Shown here: positions 16,174-24,339 of the stretch, one piece after another
Layout: the number at the start of each line of letters is the position of its first letter
Position numbering within the stretch: position 1 is the stretch's first letter
Origin: Paraburkholderia humisilvae
GTDB lineage: Bacteria; Pseudomonadota; Gammaproteobacteria; Burkholderiales; Burkholderiaceae
Direction of reading: 5' to 3'
DNA length: 37,799 nt
NCBI RefSeq assembly: GCF_902859855.1
Contig: NZ_CADIKH010000057.1
Location: forward strand, 1-37,799
Notes under the pieces: generated by a model
What the model was told of the DNA's origin: nothing
Database searches by the model: none
The model's input: only the letters and a program-made list of their open reading frames with translations
Program-made: the position numbers and the translations under genes

Positions 16174-16755
16174 TTACCTGGTCGGAGCTAGCAAGGTGGG
16201 CAGCGGCGGCTCGCCGCCGTTGAGGCCAGCCGAGGCGATCCGCGACAGCGGGCTGCGCGTGGACATGACGGCCAGCGTCGTCCGTCGGCCGTCCTTGCTC
16301 TGCATCACCACCGAGCCGGGATGGATCGCGATGACGCGCATCTCGTTGGGCAGCGTGTCCCCCTGGTGGACATCGAACTCACCCGCGCCGTTGAACTCGA
16401 CGGTCGCGCTGATGCTGTTGCCGAGACTCTGGGTCGCGCGCACGGCCACCTCGTCGTAGGTGATCGTGCGGCCCATGCGGCTTAGCGCCGCTTCGCGCTC
16501 GGCGACCTGCGCCTGCGCGTCGAGCTTCTTCAACTGGGCTTTCAGCACGACGGTGTCCTGCTGGAGCTGCATCAGCTCGTTCGCCGCCGCGGATGCAGCC
16601 GGCGCTGGCGCCGGGACCGCCGCGGCCACGCCCGCCGGCGCGCCGCCGGCAGCGGGCGTGGACGGGACGGACTGCGCCCGCGCGTTCGCGGCAAACACCG
16701 CGGAGCACGCGACCATCAGGACAACCGACGCTTGCACAACACGATCACTTCTCAT
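16174..16755 (-). CDS. pilP: PilP-like pilus assembly protein
   Basis: 193 aa with a Sec signal peptide ending NARA|QS. An Ala/Pro-rich linker is followed by a coiled-coil stretch (LMQLQQDTVVLKAQLKKLDAQ) and a small C-terminal beta domain (VHQGDTLPNEMRVIAIHPGSVVMQSKDGRRT). That domain resembles the homology region of type II secretion GspC/PilP proteins that dock onto secretins. It overlaps pilO by 11 bases. In R64-type systems PilP is a periplasmic assembly factor between PilO and the PilN secretin. Confidence 0.75.
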   Translation of the reverse strand: MRSDRVVQASVVLMVACSAVFAANARAQSVPSTPAAGGAPAGVAAAVPAPAPAASAAANELMQLQQDTVVLKAQLKKLDAQAQVAEREAALSRMGRTITYDEVAVRATQSLGNSISATVEFNGAGEFDVHQGDTLPNEMRVIAIHPGSVVMQSKDGRRTTLAVMSTRSPLSRIASAGLNGGEPPLPTLLAPTR

Positions 16756-18049
16756 AGATCACTCCTTCCACGGTCCACTGTCCGGACCGGTACGACACTT
16801 TGTCGAGCCGCACGCCGGGCTCGTCGAGGTACTTCACGACATTGCCCGGCGCAAGCTCGCCAAGATTGGCGGACAGACGCCACGTCTGCCATGTCGCCTC
16901 GCTGCCGCCACTGAACTTGCCGAGCGCATCGGCAGCGAGACTCGTTTGCGGCGTCACGGGACGCTGCAACGTAAAACTCAACGGCACGCCGAGCCGCTGG
17001 AATGCCGACAGCATGCGCAGGCGCACCCCATGCACGCGCTCGATGTTTTCGTCGCCGCTCGCGGCAAGCGAGACCGGCACCACGAGCGTCGCATGGTTGC
17101 CGCTCGTATCGATCACCGCGTGCGGCTGCGCGGCCATCAGCAGCGCGACGTTCGACTCGTCGCGCGACCAGCTGTAGCTGACGTTGGTCGCCCGGCACAC
17201 ATAGTCGTCGAGCTGCCAGCCACCGGGTGCGATCAGCACGAAATTTTCGAGACAACTCCGCACGAACGTCGACGGCAGCGGCGCGGTGGCCCACGGATGC
17301 ATCACGGGGGGCGGCGCGGCCTGACTTGGCGGATGCAGACGCCGTTGTTCGCGCGCCTGTTCGAGCGCCAACTGGCGCGCCGCTTCGTGCCTGCTCTCGC
17401 GATAGCGGAGCGCGCCCCACGCGGCCACGCCGAGCGCCGCGCAAAGCGCCGCCGCGATGCCGATCCGACGCCATTGCAGGCGGCGCGACACCGGCGCGAG
17501 GTTAAGCCAGCGCGGCAGGTAAGCTTTGCCGCCGCGCCGCGGAATCATGTCCTCGATGTCGCGCGCGTAAAAGTTATGGAATCCTTGCGCTTCGATCCGC
17601 GGATCGCCGATCACGACATTCCAGCCGCCGAGGCTGTAGTCACTGTGCAATCGTTCGAACACCTCATCGGTGGTCGCGACCCAATCACCGTTCGGCAGAA
17701 ACGCGCCGTCGCGCACCGCGAAATAGGCCCAGCGCCCATCGGGCAAGCTGAACGCGCCGAGCCAGTTCGGCGCGGGCTGCTGGCGGCCGTCGTAGAACGC
17801 GCCTTCCGTGGCGATCGCTTTCGATACCAGCGCACCGAGCGACGGCAAGCCCAGCTGCGCGCCTTCGCGCGTGCTCGCGAAGCCCGCGCCCGCAAAGCCG
17901 CGATCGATGCGCAGCACCATCGCGTCGAAATTCAGGCGCGCGGCGAGCCCGGCCGCCTCCGCGCGCAGTTCGTGGCGACGCGACAGCGATTGCCAGAACA
18001 ACCCGCAGAGAAAGCGGTGGCGGCCGATTTGGACAATTTGCGTCGGCAT
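16745..18049 (-). CDS. pilO: PilO-type (PilO2) pilin accessory protein
   Basis: 434 aa. A large N-terminal cytoplasmic domain (residues 1-200) includes GAFSLPDGRWAYFAVRDG and FLPNGDW, which is typical of the R64 PilO2 family. One membrane helix follows (IGIAAALCAALGVAAWGAL, about 210-230) and then a coiled segment and a periplasmic domain ending in WTVEGVIYEK. This bitopic layout suits an inner-membrane alignment protein of the type IVb machine. It begins 24 bases after pilN and overlaps pilP. The start at ATG 18049 gives the expected family N-terminus. Confidence 0.8.
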   Translation of the reverse strand: MPTQIVQIGRHRFLCGLFWQSLSRRHELRAEAAGLAARLNFDAMVLRIDRGFAGAGFASTREGAQLGLPSLGALVSKAIATEGAFYDGRQQPAPNWLGAFSLPDGRWAYFAVRDGAFLPNGDWVATTDEVFERLHSDYSLGGWNVVIGDPRIEAQGFHNFYARDIEDMIPRRGGKAYLPRWLNLAPVSRRLQWRRIGIAAALCAALGVAAWGALRYRESRHEAARQLALEQAREQRRLHPPSQAAPPPVMHPWATAPLPSTFVRSCLENFVLIAPGGWQLDDYVCRATNVSYSWSRDESNVALLMAAQPHAVIDTSGNHATLVVPVSLAASGDENIERVHGVRLRMLSAFQRLGVPLSFTLQRPVTPQTSLAADALGKFSGGSEATWQTWRLSANLGELAPGNVVKYLDEPGVRLDKVSYRSGQWTVEGVIYEK

Positions 18050-18073
18050 GATGGACTTGGGTGACGAGCCGTC

Positions 18074-19774
18074 TCACGCGCCGTTCATCGAGATCGGCGA
18101 AATCAGGATCACGATGATTTCGCGCGAGTGCGTGGCGCTTTGGCCACCGCCCAACAGATAATTCGAAGGCTTGCCGACGCCTTGCTGATTGTTCTGGTCC
18201 GCCACCCCTTCGTAGCCGCTGATCACGAGCGTCTGGCCCGACTTCATTGAGACGCGCTGCAGGAAATTTCGCGTATCGACCGTCGGCAACTGGATCTGCT
18301 GATCGGGCGGGCCGAACGACGGGAGTGCCGCGAGCGACGAGATATTCGTGTAGAACTGCATCATTACCGTGCCGTCGTCGAGAATGTGCGGCAAAAGCGT
18401 CAGGTTGAAGCCGGTTGTCACCGTACCGGGCGTCAGTGACACCTGGCTGCCGACATTGGCGGTGGTGAACGTCGACACCTGCGCGAGATAACTTTGCTGT
18501 TCGGCCACCTGCACCGGCACCGGCTGATCGTTCAGCGTCGTGACCGAAGCCGAGGTTTTGCGCCGTACCGTGCCTTGCTCCGATAGCACATTGATCATCG
18601 CGCTCGTGGCCGATGCGCGGCTCGACGGCGTAATCACGGTTGCCGAGAACTGGTTGGCGGCGGACTGGATACCACTGGGGAAGGTGTTAGTGATGTTGAA
18701 TTTCGTTCCGAGCGCCTGATAGACGGCCGCCCAGTCGATGCCGAACGTGTCGTCCGCGGTCAGTGTCACCGACAGCACCGTGACGTTCACGAGCACCTGG
18801 CGTGACAGCACGCGATTCTGCTGATCGATGAATTCGCCGACGCGCTCGAGCACGTCGGGCGTATCCGTGACCGAGATCGAACCCGTCGCGGGCGACGCGA
18901 TCACCGAGCCGGCCGGCGACAGCATCGACTTGATTGCGGACTGCAAACCGGTGTACACGGACAGTTGCGCATTCATTGCGATGTTCGTCGTGTTATCGGA
19001 CGACACGGTCGGCGCACCGCTCGAGCTGCCGCTTGCACCGCCGCCCGCCAGCATGCCGCCCGCCGCCGCGCCGCTATTGTTCGAGCCGCTGACAACGGAC
19101 GTATCGACTTTCGAGTCGCCGGGAATTGCGGTCACCTGGTACACGCGCGTGTCGGTATAGAAGAACGTGATCGCGCCATTCGAATATTTCCAGTAGACGC
19201 CGAAGCGCGCGGCCGCGACGTCGAGCAAGCCCTGCAGCGAGCCATGCGGATAGACAATATGAACCGGCGCGGCGTCGGCTGCCGCCGCGCGGCGCGTGCC
19301 CGCGGCGGTCGCTTGCGGCGACGGCCCCTGCAACAGGCCGGCCGGCAATGGAGGCAACCCCGGCGGCAACCCCGACGGCAGCGCCGCCGCGCCGGCCTGC
19401 ATCGACTGCGACGCGGCGTCCTCGGCGCCCGGCGCGACTTTCACCGGGACGCGGGTCAGGCGCGTGATGCGCTCCGCGAATGCGTGCAGCGAATCGACAC
19501 TGCCATCGAAGCTCGCCGGCTCGCTAAAGAGACCCGGCAGCGTCGCTTTGGCCGGCAGCTTCAACGTGTTGCCGGACAACCAGAGTTCGTCGCGCACGAC
19601 CACGTCGTCGACATCGCGCTCGTGGTTGTCCCCTTGCGACAGATTGTTGAGCTGCTGTCCCGCATGCACCGCATCGGCGTGCGCGTCCGTGTTCACCCTG
19701 TCCCAAAGACCGGTACAACCGGTGAGCAGCAGCGCACAGGCTCCGATGACAGCAATCTGATAAATGGCACGCAT
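18074..19774 (-). CDS. pilN: PilN outer-membrane lipoprotein secretin of the type IVb pilus
   Basis: The ATG at 19774 gives 566 aa and overlaps the pilL stop (TGATG). A TTG codon one triplet upstream is also in frame. The N-terminus is a lipoprotein signal with lipobox LLLTGC. The secretin C-terminal domain contains VPVQVAEQQSYL, TTGFNLTLLPHIL, VDTRNFLQRVSMKSGQTLVISGYEG and the final REIIVILISPI strand. Two low-complexity stretches (Pro/Leu-rich at about 130-160, Gly/Ser-rich at about 235-260) separate the N-domains. This is the R64 PilN/BfpB type, quite unlike the two SctC-like secretins in the window. It forms the channel for the pilus. Confidence 0.9.
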   Translation of the reverse strand: MRAIYQIAVIGACALLLTGCTGLWDRVNTDAHADAVHAGQQLNNLSQGDNHERDVDDVVVRDELWLSGNTLKLPAKATLPGLFSEPASFDGSVDSLHAFAERITRLTRVPVKVAPGAEDAASQSMQAGAAALPSGLPPGLPPLPAGLLQGPSPQATAAGTRRAAAADAAPVHIVYPHGSLQGLLDVAAARFGVYWKYSNGAITFFYTDTRVYQVTAIPGDSKVDTSVVSGSNNSGAAAGGMLAGGGASGSSSGAPTVSSDNTTNIAMNAQLSVYTGLQSAIKSMLSPAGSVIASPATGSISVTDTPDVLERVGEFIDQQNRVLSRQVLVNVTVLSVTLTADDTFGIDWAAVYQALGTKFNITNTFPSGIQSAANQFSATVITPSSRASATSAMINVLSEQGTVRRKTSASVTTLNDQPVPVQVAEQQSYLAQVSTFTTANVGSQVSLTPGTVTTGFNLTLLPHILDDGTVMMQFYTNISSLAALPSFGPPDQQIQLPTVDTRNFLQRVSMKSGQTLVISGYEGVADQNNQQGVGKPSNYLLGGGQSATHSREIIVILISPISMNGA

Positions 19775-20625
19775 CAACCAGCTCCCTTCGGAATCACGCG
19801 TAGCACGCGATTACCCTGGTACATCACCATCTGAATCGGCACCTGCGAGTGGCGCAGCGCGTTTGCAACCTCCTGCAGCGCCTGCTGGAACGTGCCGTGA
19901 ATCGTTGCGGTCGCATCGATCGTGAAGTCGGTGGGCACGTCCCAAATGAATTGCCAGCCCGCTTCGGACGCCCAGCGAGCGAGCACGTCGCGCACCGAAC
20001 CATCGGAGCGGCGCAGTTCCCAGACGGTGCGCTCCGGTGGCGTGGCGGACGCGGCTGGAGCGACGGTGGATGCCGCGGATGCCGACGCGGGTGTCGGGGA
20101 TGCGATCGACAGCGGCATGCCCGGTGCACCTGCGACCGGCGGTACGGAGGCGGGATGACTGGCTTCAAGCGGCGCTTGCGCGATCGTCTTCGCTGACGCC
20201 GATGCCGATGCCGCGTTCGCCGCCACCGCGCCCGACGCTACTGTGGGCAACGCTGCGGGCGCAGACTGCCGCACCGACATATGCGCGGTCACCGTCACGA
20301 GACGCAGGTCGGTGTCAACGCGCGCCTGCAACGATGGATTGCCCGACAGCAGCTCGCCGAGCACCTGGACGAACGAACCACCCGCCCGCCAGCTCACTGG
20401 CGTGTCGGCCCACGGCCCCGCATTTGGCACATTGACGCTGTAACTGGATGGCACGACTTCTTCGATGGCCTGCAGAAGCGACACGTCGTGTCCGCTTGCG
20501 CGAACCGCTCCCACCGGACGATGCGTTCCCTCGACGATGACCTGCTGGTCTGCCGCGAATGCCGATGCACAGAGCGCCCACATGCAGCACAAGAGCCACC
20601 CTCCCCTGAACCATAGCTTTTGCAT
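19774..20625 (-). CDS. pilL: PilL-like periplasmic protein with TcpQ-type C-terminal domain
   Basis: 283 aa from ATG 20625 (or 289 aa from ATG 20643; neither has a strong ribosome site). A Sec signal peptide ends in FAA|DQ. An N-terminal domain (SYSVNVPNAGPWADTPVSW) is followed by an Ala/Pro-rich linker of about 70 residues. A C-terminal domain reads VWELRRSDGSVRDVLARWASEAGWQFIWD ... IHGTFQQALQEVANALR, which is the TcpQ/PilL form that helps secretin assembly in type IVb pili. It is the first gene of the pil operon and shares one base with the pilN start. Confidence 0.75.
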   Translation of the reverse strand: MQKLWFRGGWLLCCMWALCASAFAADQQVIVEGTHRPVGAVRASGHDVSLLQAIEEVVPSSYSVNVPNAGPWADTPVSWRAGGSFVQVLGELLSGNPSLQARVDTDLRLVTVTAHMSVRQSAPAALPTVASGAVAANAASASASAKTIAQAPLEASHPASVPPVAGAPGMPLSIASPTPASASAASTVAPAASATPPERTVWELRRSDGSVRDVLARWASEAGWQFIWDVPTDFTIDATATIHGTFQQALQEVANALRHSQVPIQMVMYQGNRVLRVIPKGAG

Positions 20626-20643
20626 CTTGACGTCTACTTGCAT

Positions 20644-21369
20644 TGGCTGGGCTGCGTTGGCAGCCGTGCATCCGGCGTGAAACGCCGGGGTCTCGTTTGC
20701 ATCGGGACGCGGCCCAGGCTGACGGTCGATCGCTGTTGAACGATCGTGTCGTGCCCACTTGGCCGCGAAATTAAAAAGGCATCCGTAACCATTCCTCTTC
20801 GGCGTTTACGGCGCGTCGAATCGTAACCTTAACGGTATCAAAATGAAAAAAATTTTTAAGCATTTTGCATTATCACAAAACATTCATGAAAACCCCAATG
20901 CGATTGCCGTTCGGCATTCCAACTATCGATGTTGAAGGTCATTTAGCACCTAACGTCAATTTACGAACCACATTCTGAATTTGCGAAGGATTTCAGATCG
21001 GGTGTGACGCAATTTATAGAAATCTCTTAAAACGGACAATGGGGCCACACCCGATACCAAGCAATGCGTGTGATTGGGTTCATTGCCGCGATTGTTCCGG
21101 ATGGAAAGGCATGGAGCGGTCGGCACCGTCCCGCGCGCCGACGCCGCTCGCATCGATATGAGCGTGCACGGCGCGCGTCGTCGCGCTCTTGCGGACCGAA
21201 AAGTAACAGACCATCACAAACACTTATCCGGTTCGGTTTGCGGTGAAAACATACGCTCACTGACTACGCGAATTTCGCTGCACGTCACCTGATCCAGGTC
21301 CTCCAGGGCCCGTTCCTTTCCGGGATGCGGCCAATGGAAGATCAGCCATTGCGGTTAAAAGGAGTTGCA
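20644..21369. promoter_or_regulatory. Long divergent regulatory region between pilL and the OmpR-like gene
   Basis: This 726-bp gene-free region separates the pil operon (minus) from the degenerate regulator (plus). A perfect 7-bp hairpin (CCGGCGT gaa ACGCCGG, 20672-20688) lies in the probable pil leader. Two CGATCG palindromes lie 14 bp apart (20727 and 20741). CGTAACC occurs at 20784 and 20822 with a near-inverted copy GTTTACG at 20804, possible operator half-sites. A strongly AT-rich patch at about 20835-20900 stands out from the GC-rich surroundings and may hold promoters or a nucleoid-protein site. No start site or -10/-35 pair could be fixed. Confidence 0.5.
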
Positions 21370-22233
21370 ATGTTGATTGCGGTCCTATCAAGGAATCCCG
21401 AGATAGTTGCCAGTGCCAGAGCCATTGCCGAGATGGACGCGGATGTTCAAATTATTGAAGCGCGTCGCGCATCCGATTTGATCCGGCGTATGACCACGCG
21501 TGCCGCGATTGACCTCGTCATTGTGGATGCGGAGCGCGAATTCGAAAGCGCCGAGATCATTGCATCGTGGCGTGCGTGTCACTCAAGAATGGATTTCGCG
21601 GTGGTGCTGGTCGGCAGAATGGTCGGATGGCGCAACATGGCGCGAGCGTTCGAATTGGGGGTCGACGATATCGTCGTCGGCAATCTTCAGTTAGACGAAC
21701 TGTATATCAGGAGCATGCGGTGTATTGAGCGGACGCGGCGGCATCGTACCGCGCTGCGTTCGAGGGTGCAGTTGGGGGCCTATACCCTCGATCCGCGCAC
21801 GCAGTGCATCGCAGGTAGCGATGCCAGCGTGCAACTGACGGGGCAGGAGTTCGCATTGGCTTCGTTGTTCTTCTCGAAGCCGGGCGTTCTGTTTAGCAGG
21901 GAACGCATCGCCGCGACCATTTGGGGCCGCGCGGGGCAGGATTGCGATCGTACGCTCGAGCAGGCGGTTTCGCGGTTGCGCACCAAGTTGCAGAGGCTGC
22001 CGGACAGCGGGTTGCAAATCAAGGCGGTCTATGCGCAGGGCTATAAGCTGGCGGTGTCGGTCCGGCCTGAAGCAATGGCGGAGCCGCGCCGCGACGTGGC
22101 CGATCGGCCCGCCGCGCGGCTGTCCGGTCGCGGTATGAAGGCGCGGTGCGCTAAACGGCCTTTACTGGCGGATGTGCTGCGCTGGTCGGCAAAGGGGGAT
22201 GAATTCGCGGTGCGGCCTTCGCGGAGTGCTTGA
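21370..22233 (+). CDS. OmpR-family regulator with degenerate receiver (HrpG-like layout)
   Basis: 287 aa from ATG 21370, eight bases after an AAAGGAG site; an upstream in-frame ATG at 21325 is less likely. The receiver-like domain keeps an Asp at position 53 (DLVIVDAER). It lacks the acidic pair after strand 1 (it reads MLIAVLSRNPE), the conserved Thr/Ser, and the Lys of the KPF motif (DDIVVGNLQ, with Gly104 in its place). The winged-helix domain is intact: LTGQEFALASLFFSKPGVLFSR ... TLEQAVSRLRTKLQRL ... VYAQGYKL. It probably acts without phosphorylation. It could control the divergent pil operon, or act like HrpG upstream of hrpB; the sequence does not decide. A hairpin follows at 22237. Confidence 0.82.
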   Translation: MLIAVLSRNPEIVASARAIAEMDADVQIIEARRASDLIRRMTTRAAIDLVIVDAEREFESAEIIASWRACHSRMDFAVVLVGRMVGWRNMARAFELGVDDIVVGNLQLDELYIRSMRCIERTRRHRTALRSRVQLGAYTLDPRTQCIAGSDASVQLTGQEFALASLFFSKPGVLFSRERIAATIWGRAGQDCDRTLEQAVSRLRTKLQRLPDSGLQIKAVYAQGYKLAVSVRPEAMAEPRRDVADRPAARLSGRGMKARCAKRPLLADVLRWSAKGDEFAVRPSRSA

Positions 22234-22236
22234 GTT

Positions 22237-22260
22237 GTTGGGGGGCGGACGCCCTCCAAC
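22237..22260 (+). terminator. Hairpin after the OmpR-like gene
   Basis: A 10-bp stem with one G-T pair (GTTGGGGGGC / GCCCTCCAAC) and a 4-nt loop begins four bases after the stop codon. No T tract follows. Confidence 0.5.
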
Positions 22261-22340
22261 ACGGTGGATGGTATGAGAAGCGATCGATGCGCGAGAGTCC
22301 GGTTTGGACGTGCGCGCCGATATTGGACAGTGCTGGTGTG

Positions 22341-22378
22341 TCCTTGCGTGGGGATATCGCTTTGCCTCCACGCAAGGA
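22341..22378. repeat. Perfect 11-bp inverted repeat between convergent genes
   Basis: TCCTTGCGTGG (22341-22351) and its exact reverse complement (22368-22378) flank a 16-nt spacer. The rest of the gap between 22260 and 22512 holds no convincing gene. It could be a terminator for the minus-strand gene or a dispersed palindromic element. Confidence 0.5.
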
Positions 22379-22512
22379 CAATCAGGATGCCTTTATTTAC
22401 CGCTACTGATAGCGTCGCGCGTCAAAGTGGTCGCCGTCAACGCGGCGAAGAGACTCAACGGCGATCAGTTGGCTTCGCGAGGTGAGGAATGGCATCGTCT
22501 GCAGGGCTATTG

Positions 22513-23322
22513 CTATACCGTTGTCCCACCTACCGCACTGGCCGAGTTTCGTGCATTAGTGAGCGTTCCCGCTTGGTGATTTCGATTCGTCAAGTAAGCG
22601 CCCACGAGCGAGAGTACTAACGCTGCCGCTGAGGTCGTCCATGCTATGTCTGTGGCTTTTTCCAAGGCAACGACCGTAGGCTCAAGATTACTCGATTGGG
22701 GCGCAAGCCTTACGCCCCCCGCCGCTGTTTGCAGGAGTGCGGCTATCGCGCCAACCGTAAGACCCGTTACCTGGGAGATCTGCTGCAATAGTTCTGATTT
22801 CGAGTACTCAGCGAGACTCCGCGTCTCAATGGCCTCATGGAGAGCCGTCAATGCGGCTATAGAAGCGGCTGTCCAGGTTACGCCTTCGGCGAGAGCCGTG
22901 GCTTCCTTCGCTGTATTAAGCACCGCGCTTGAGGCGAACCCGAGGGCACCCGCGATCGTTTCCAAGGCGCCGGCCCAAAACCCCGACCCATACCGCCCCT
23001 CCAGCGCGTGTTTAGCCATTGTTGACACTCCACTGCCCATCCAAGCCCCCGAGCTAGCCATGCCCGCAGTCTTCGAGATATCAGGAAGAAATGCTCCTGT
23101 GGTGGCCAGAGCGGCGGCACCTGCTTGTAACGTTCTCGCCGCACTGTCTAAGGTTGTGCGTGTCTTGTTGCGAGACGTGAGGGGACCCATCGAGGCATCA
23201 GGTTGCCGATGGCCTGTCCTTGGGTGAGAACTCGTCGGCGGCGCGCTTGGGGTAGACGGTGGATTGGTAGGTGGCTCGTGGATCGATGTTGTACTCCTGT
23301 GGCTGTGTACGCTTTGCACCAT
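22513..23322 (-). CDS. Putative T3SS-associated secreted protein with hydrophobic helices; family not recognised
   Basis: ATG 23322 with an AAAGGA site gives 269 aa; a GTG at 23343 is in frame upstream. Residues 1-50 are Ser/Thr/Pro/His-rich with no signal peptide, as in T3SS substrates. The rest is Ala/Gly-rich with amphipathic or membrane-prone helices (FWAGALETIAGALGFASSAVL, GLTVGAIAALLQTAAGG, WTTSAAALVLSLVGAYL). Helices of this kind occur in translocators and in membrane-targeted effectors. A TTCG-type pair upstream has one base too many (see 23410-23435). No enzyme motif is seen. Function unknown. Confidence 0.55.
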   Translation of the reverse strand: MVQSVHSHRSTTSIHEPPTNPPSTPSAPPTSSHPRTGHRQPDASMGPLTSRNKTRTTLDSAARTLQAGAAALATTGAFLPDISKTAGMASSGAWMGSGVSTMAKHALEGRYGSGFWAGALETIAGALGFASSAVLNTAKEATALAEGVTWTAASIAALTALHEAIETRSLAEYSKSELLQQISQVTGLTVGAIAALLQTAAGGVRLAPQSSNLEPTVVALEKATDIAWTTSAAALVLSLVGAYLTNRNHQAGTLTNARNSASAVGGTTV

Positions 23323-23409
23323 GACGTATTTCCTTTGACTCACAATAAAGACGCGATAGCGTCGTTGCCGTCATTAGGCCCAACCGGCCAGATTGAATCT
23401 GGCACCTCT

Positions 23410-23435
23410 CCGAAAAAACACATGTCTGCAGCGAA
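23410..23435 (-). promoter_or_regulatory. Off-register hrpII-like box
   Basis: On the minus strand, TTCGC and TTCGG are separated by 16 bases instead of 15, about 88 bases before ATG 23322. No YANNNT element lies at the usual distance. It may be a weak or decayed PIP box. Confidence 0.3.
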
Positions 23436-23745
23436 AACATTCCCCAAAACTCCGTATTCCCATGACTGATATCTCGTAGTACGACATAAAAACAAAATAA
23501 AAACGATAATTTTTCCAATCAACCGATTAATCCGATTCGTCGACGACTTTACACACGACCTCGTCATTTCGCGATTCACCCGTCATCCGCGTCGCTAGCC
23601 AAAAATTTCGGATACGGAATTATTTTTTCCCATCCACTAGCCTCTCGCGACGTGAAGTCCCGTACTTTCTGCTGGCCTCGCTGAAGTGAGCTCTTCCTGA
23701 GTGATCCATCGCCACGCAGCTAGCGCCACGTCGAAAGGCAACTGG

Positions 23746-23770
23746 CAACGCAACGCAACGCAACGCAACG
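23746..23770 (+). repeat. (CAACG)5 simple sequence repeat
   Basis: Five perfect tandem copies of CAACG end eight bases before the ATG of the lytic transglycosylase. An in-frame GTG at 23701 lies upstream, so a change in copy number would shift that longer frame and would change leader spacing for the ATG. Confidence 0.9.
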
Positions 23771-23778
23771 CTTCCGTC

Positions 23779-24258
23779 ATGAGCGACCCCCTACTCGTTC
23801 AATCGATCATCGTTCTGCTGCTTTGCGCCACTCCGCTTGAGGCCGCGCGCGCCGACTGTTTCGACGATGCCGCCGCGTACCACCATGTCAACGCGGATGT
23901 GTTGCGCGCGATCGCCTGGAACGAATCGCACAACCAGCCCGATGCGCGACACCAGAACACCAATGGCACAACCGACTACGGCGTGATGCAGATCAACTCC
24001 ATTCACCTCGATGGGTTGGCAAGCTACGACGTCGATGCCCATGTGCTGATGCAGCCATGCAAGAACGTGTACGTCGCCGCCTGGTATCTGAGGCATCAGA
24101 TGGATCGCTACGGCAATACGTGGGCCGCCGTAGGCAGTTACCACTCGTCGACGCCGAAATTGCGCGATGCGTACGCGAAGCGGATCCAGTCGATTCTGGA
24201 ACGCTGGCAGCGCATCGCTGATGATGTTCAGCCGGCCGCTCCGGTCAGCCGGAAATAG
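23779..24258 (+). CDS. Lytic transglycosylase (IagB/HpaH/VirB1-like)
   Basis: 159 aa from ATG 23779. The signal peptide is hydrophobic (LLVQSIIVLLLCATPLEAARA) and cleaves just before DCFDDAAAYHH. The SLT domain has catalytic Glu49 in AWNESH, followed by DYGVMQINSIHLD and YVAAWYLRHQMDRYG, the hallmarks of specialised secretion-associated lytic transglycosylases. It locally opens peptidoglycan for an envelope machine. The T3SS (HpaH role) is the closer context; R64-type pili also use such an enzyme (R64 PilT) and none is found in the pil operon. Effector-like genes follow 81 bases downstream. No hrpII box was found upstream. Confidence 0.85.
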   Translation: MSDPLLVQSIIVLLLCATPLEAARADCFDDAAAYHHVNADVLRAIAWNESHNQPDARHQNTNGTTDYGVMQINSIHLDGLASYDVDAHVLMQPCKNVYVAAWYLRHQMDRYGNTWAAVGSYHSSTPKLRDAYAKRIQSILERWQRIADDVQPAAPVSRK

Positions 24259-24339
24259 TCACGCACACCGCGGACGTCACGCAGCGCAAACGGAACGGGC
24301 GTTACCCGCGACAAACCGATTACAAAGGGAGAGATATCG

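Noticed and set aside
14429..16459. Plus-strand frame of 676 codons opposite pilQ
   Set aside because: Antisense shadow with Arg/His/Ala-rich composition; pilQ has full ATPase motifs on the other strand.
22304..22579. Short plus-strand frame across the gap and into the minus-strand gene
   Set aside because: No ribosome site, odd composition, and it runs across the inverted repeat and the end of a better-supported gene.
23746..23770. CRISPR-like array
   Set aside because: It is a pure pentanucleotide repeat with no spacers; no cas genes in the window.
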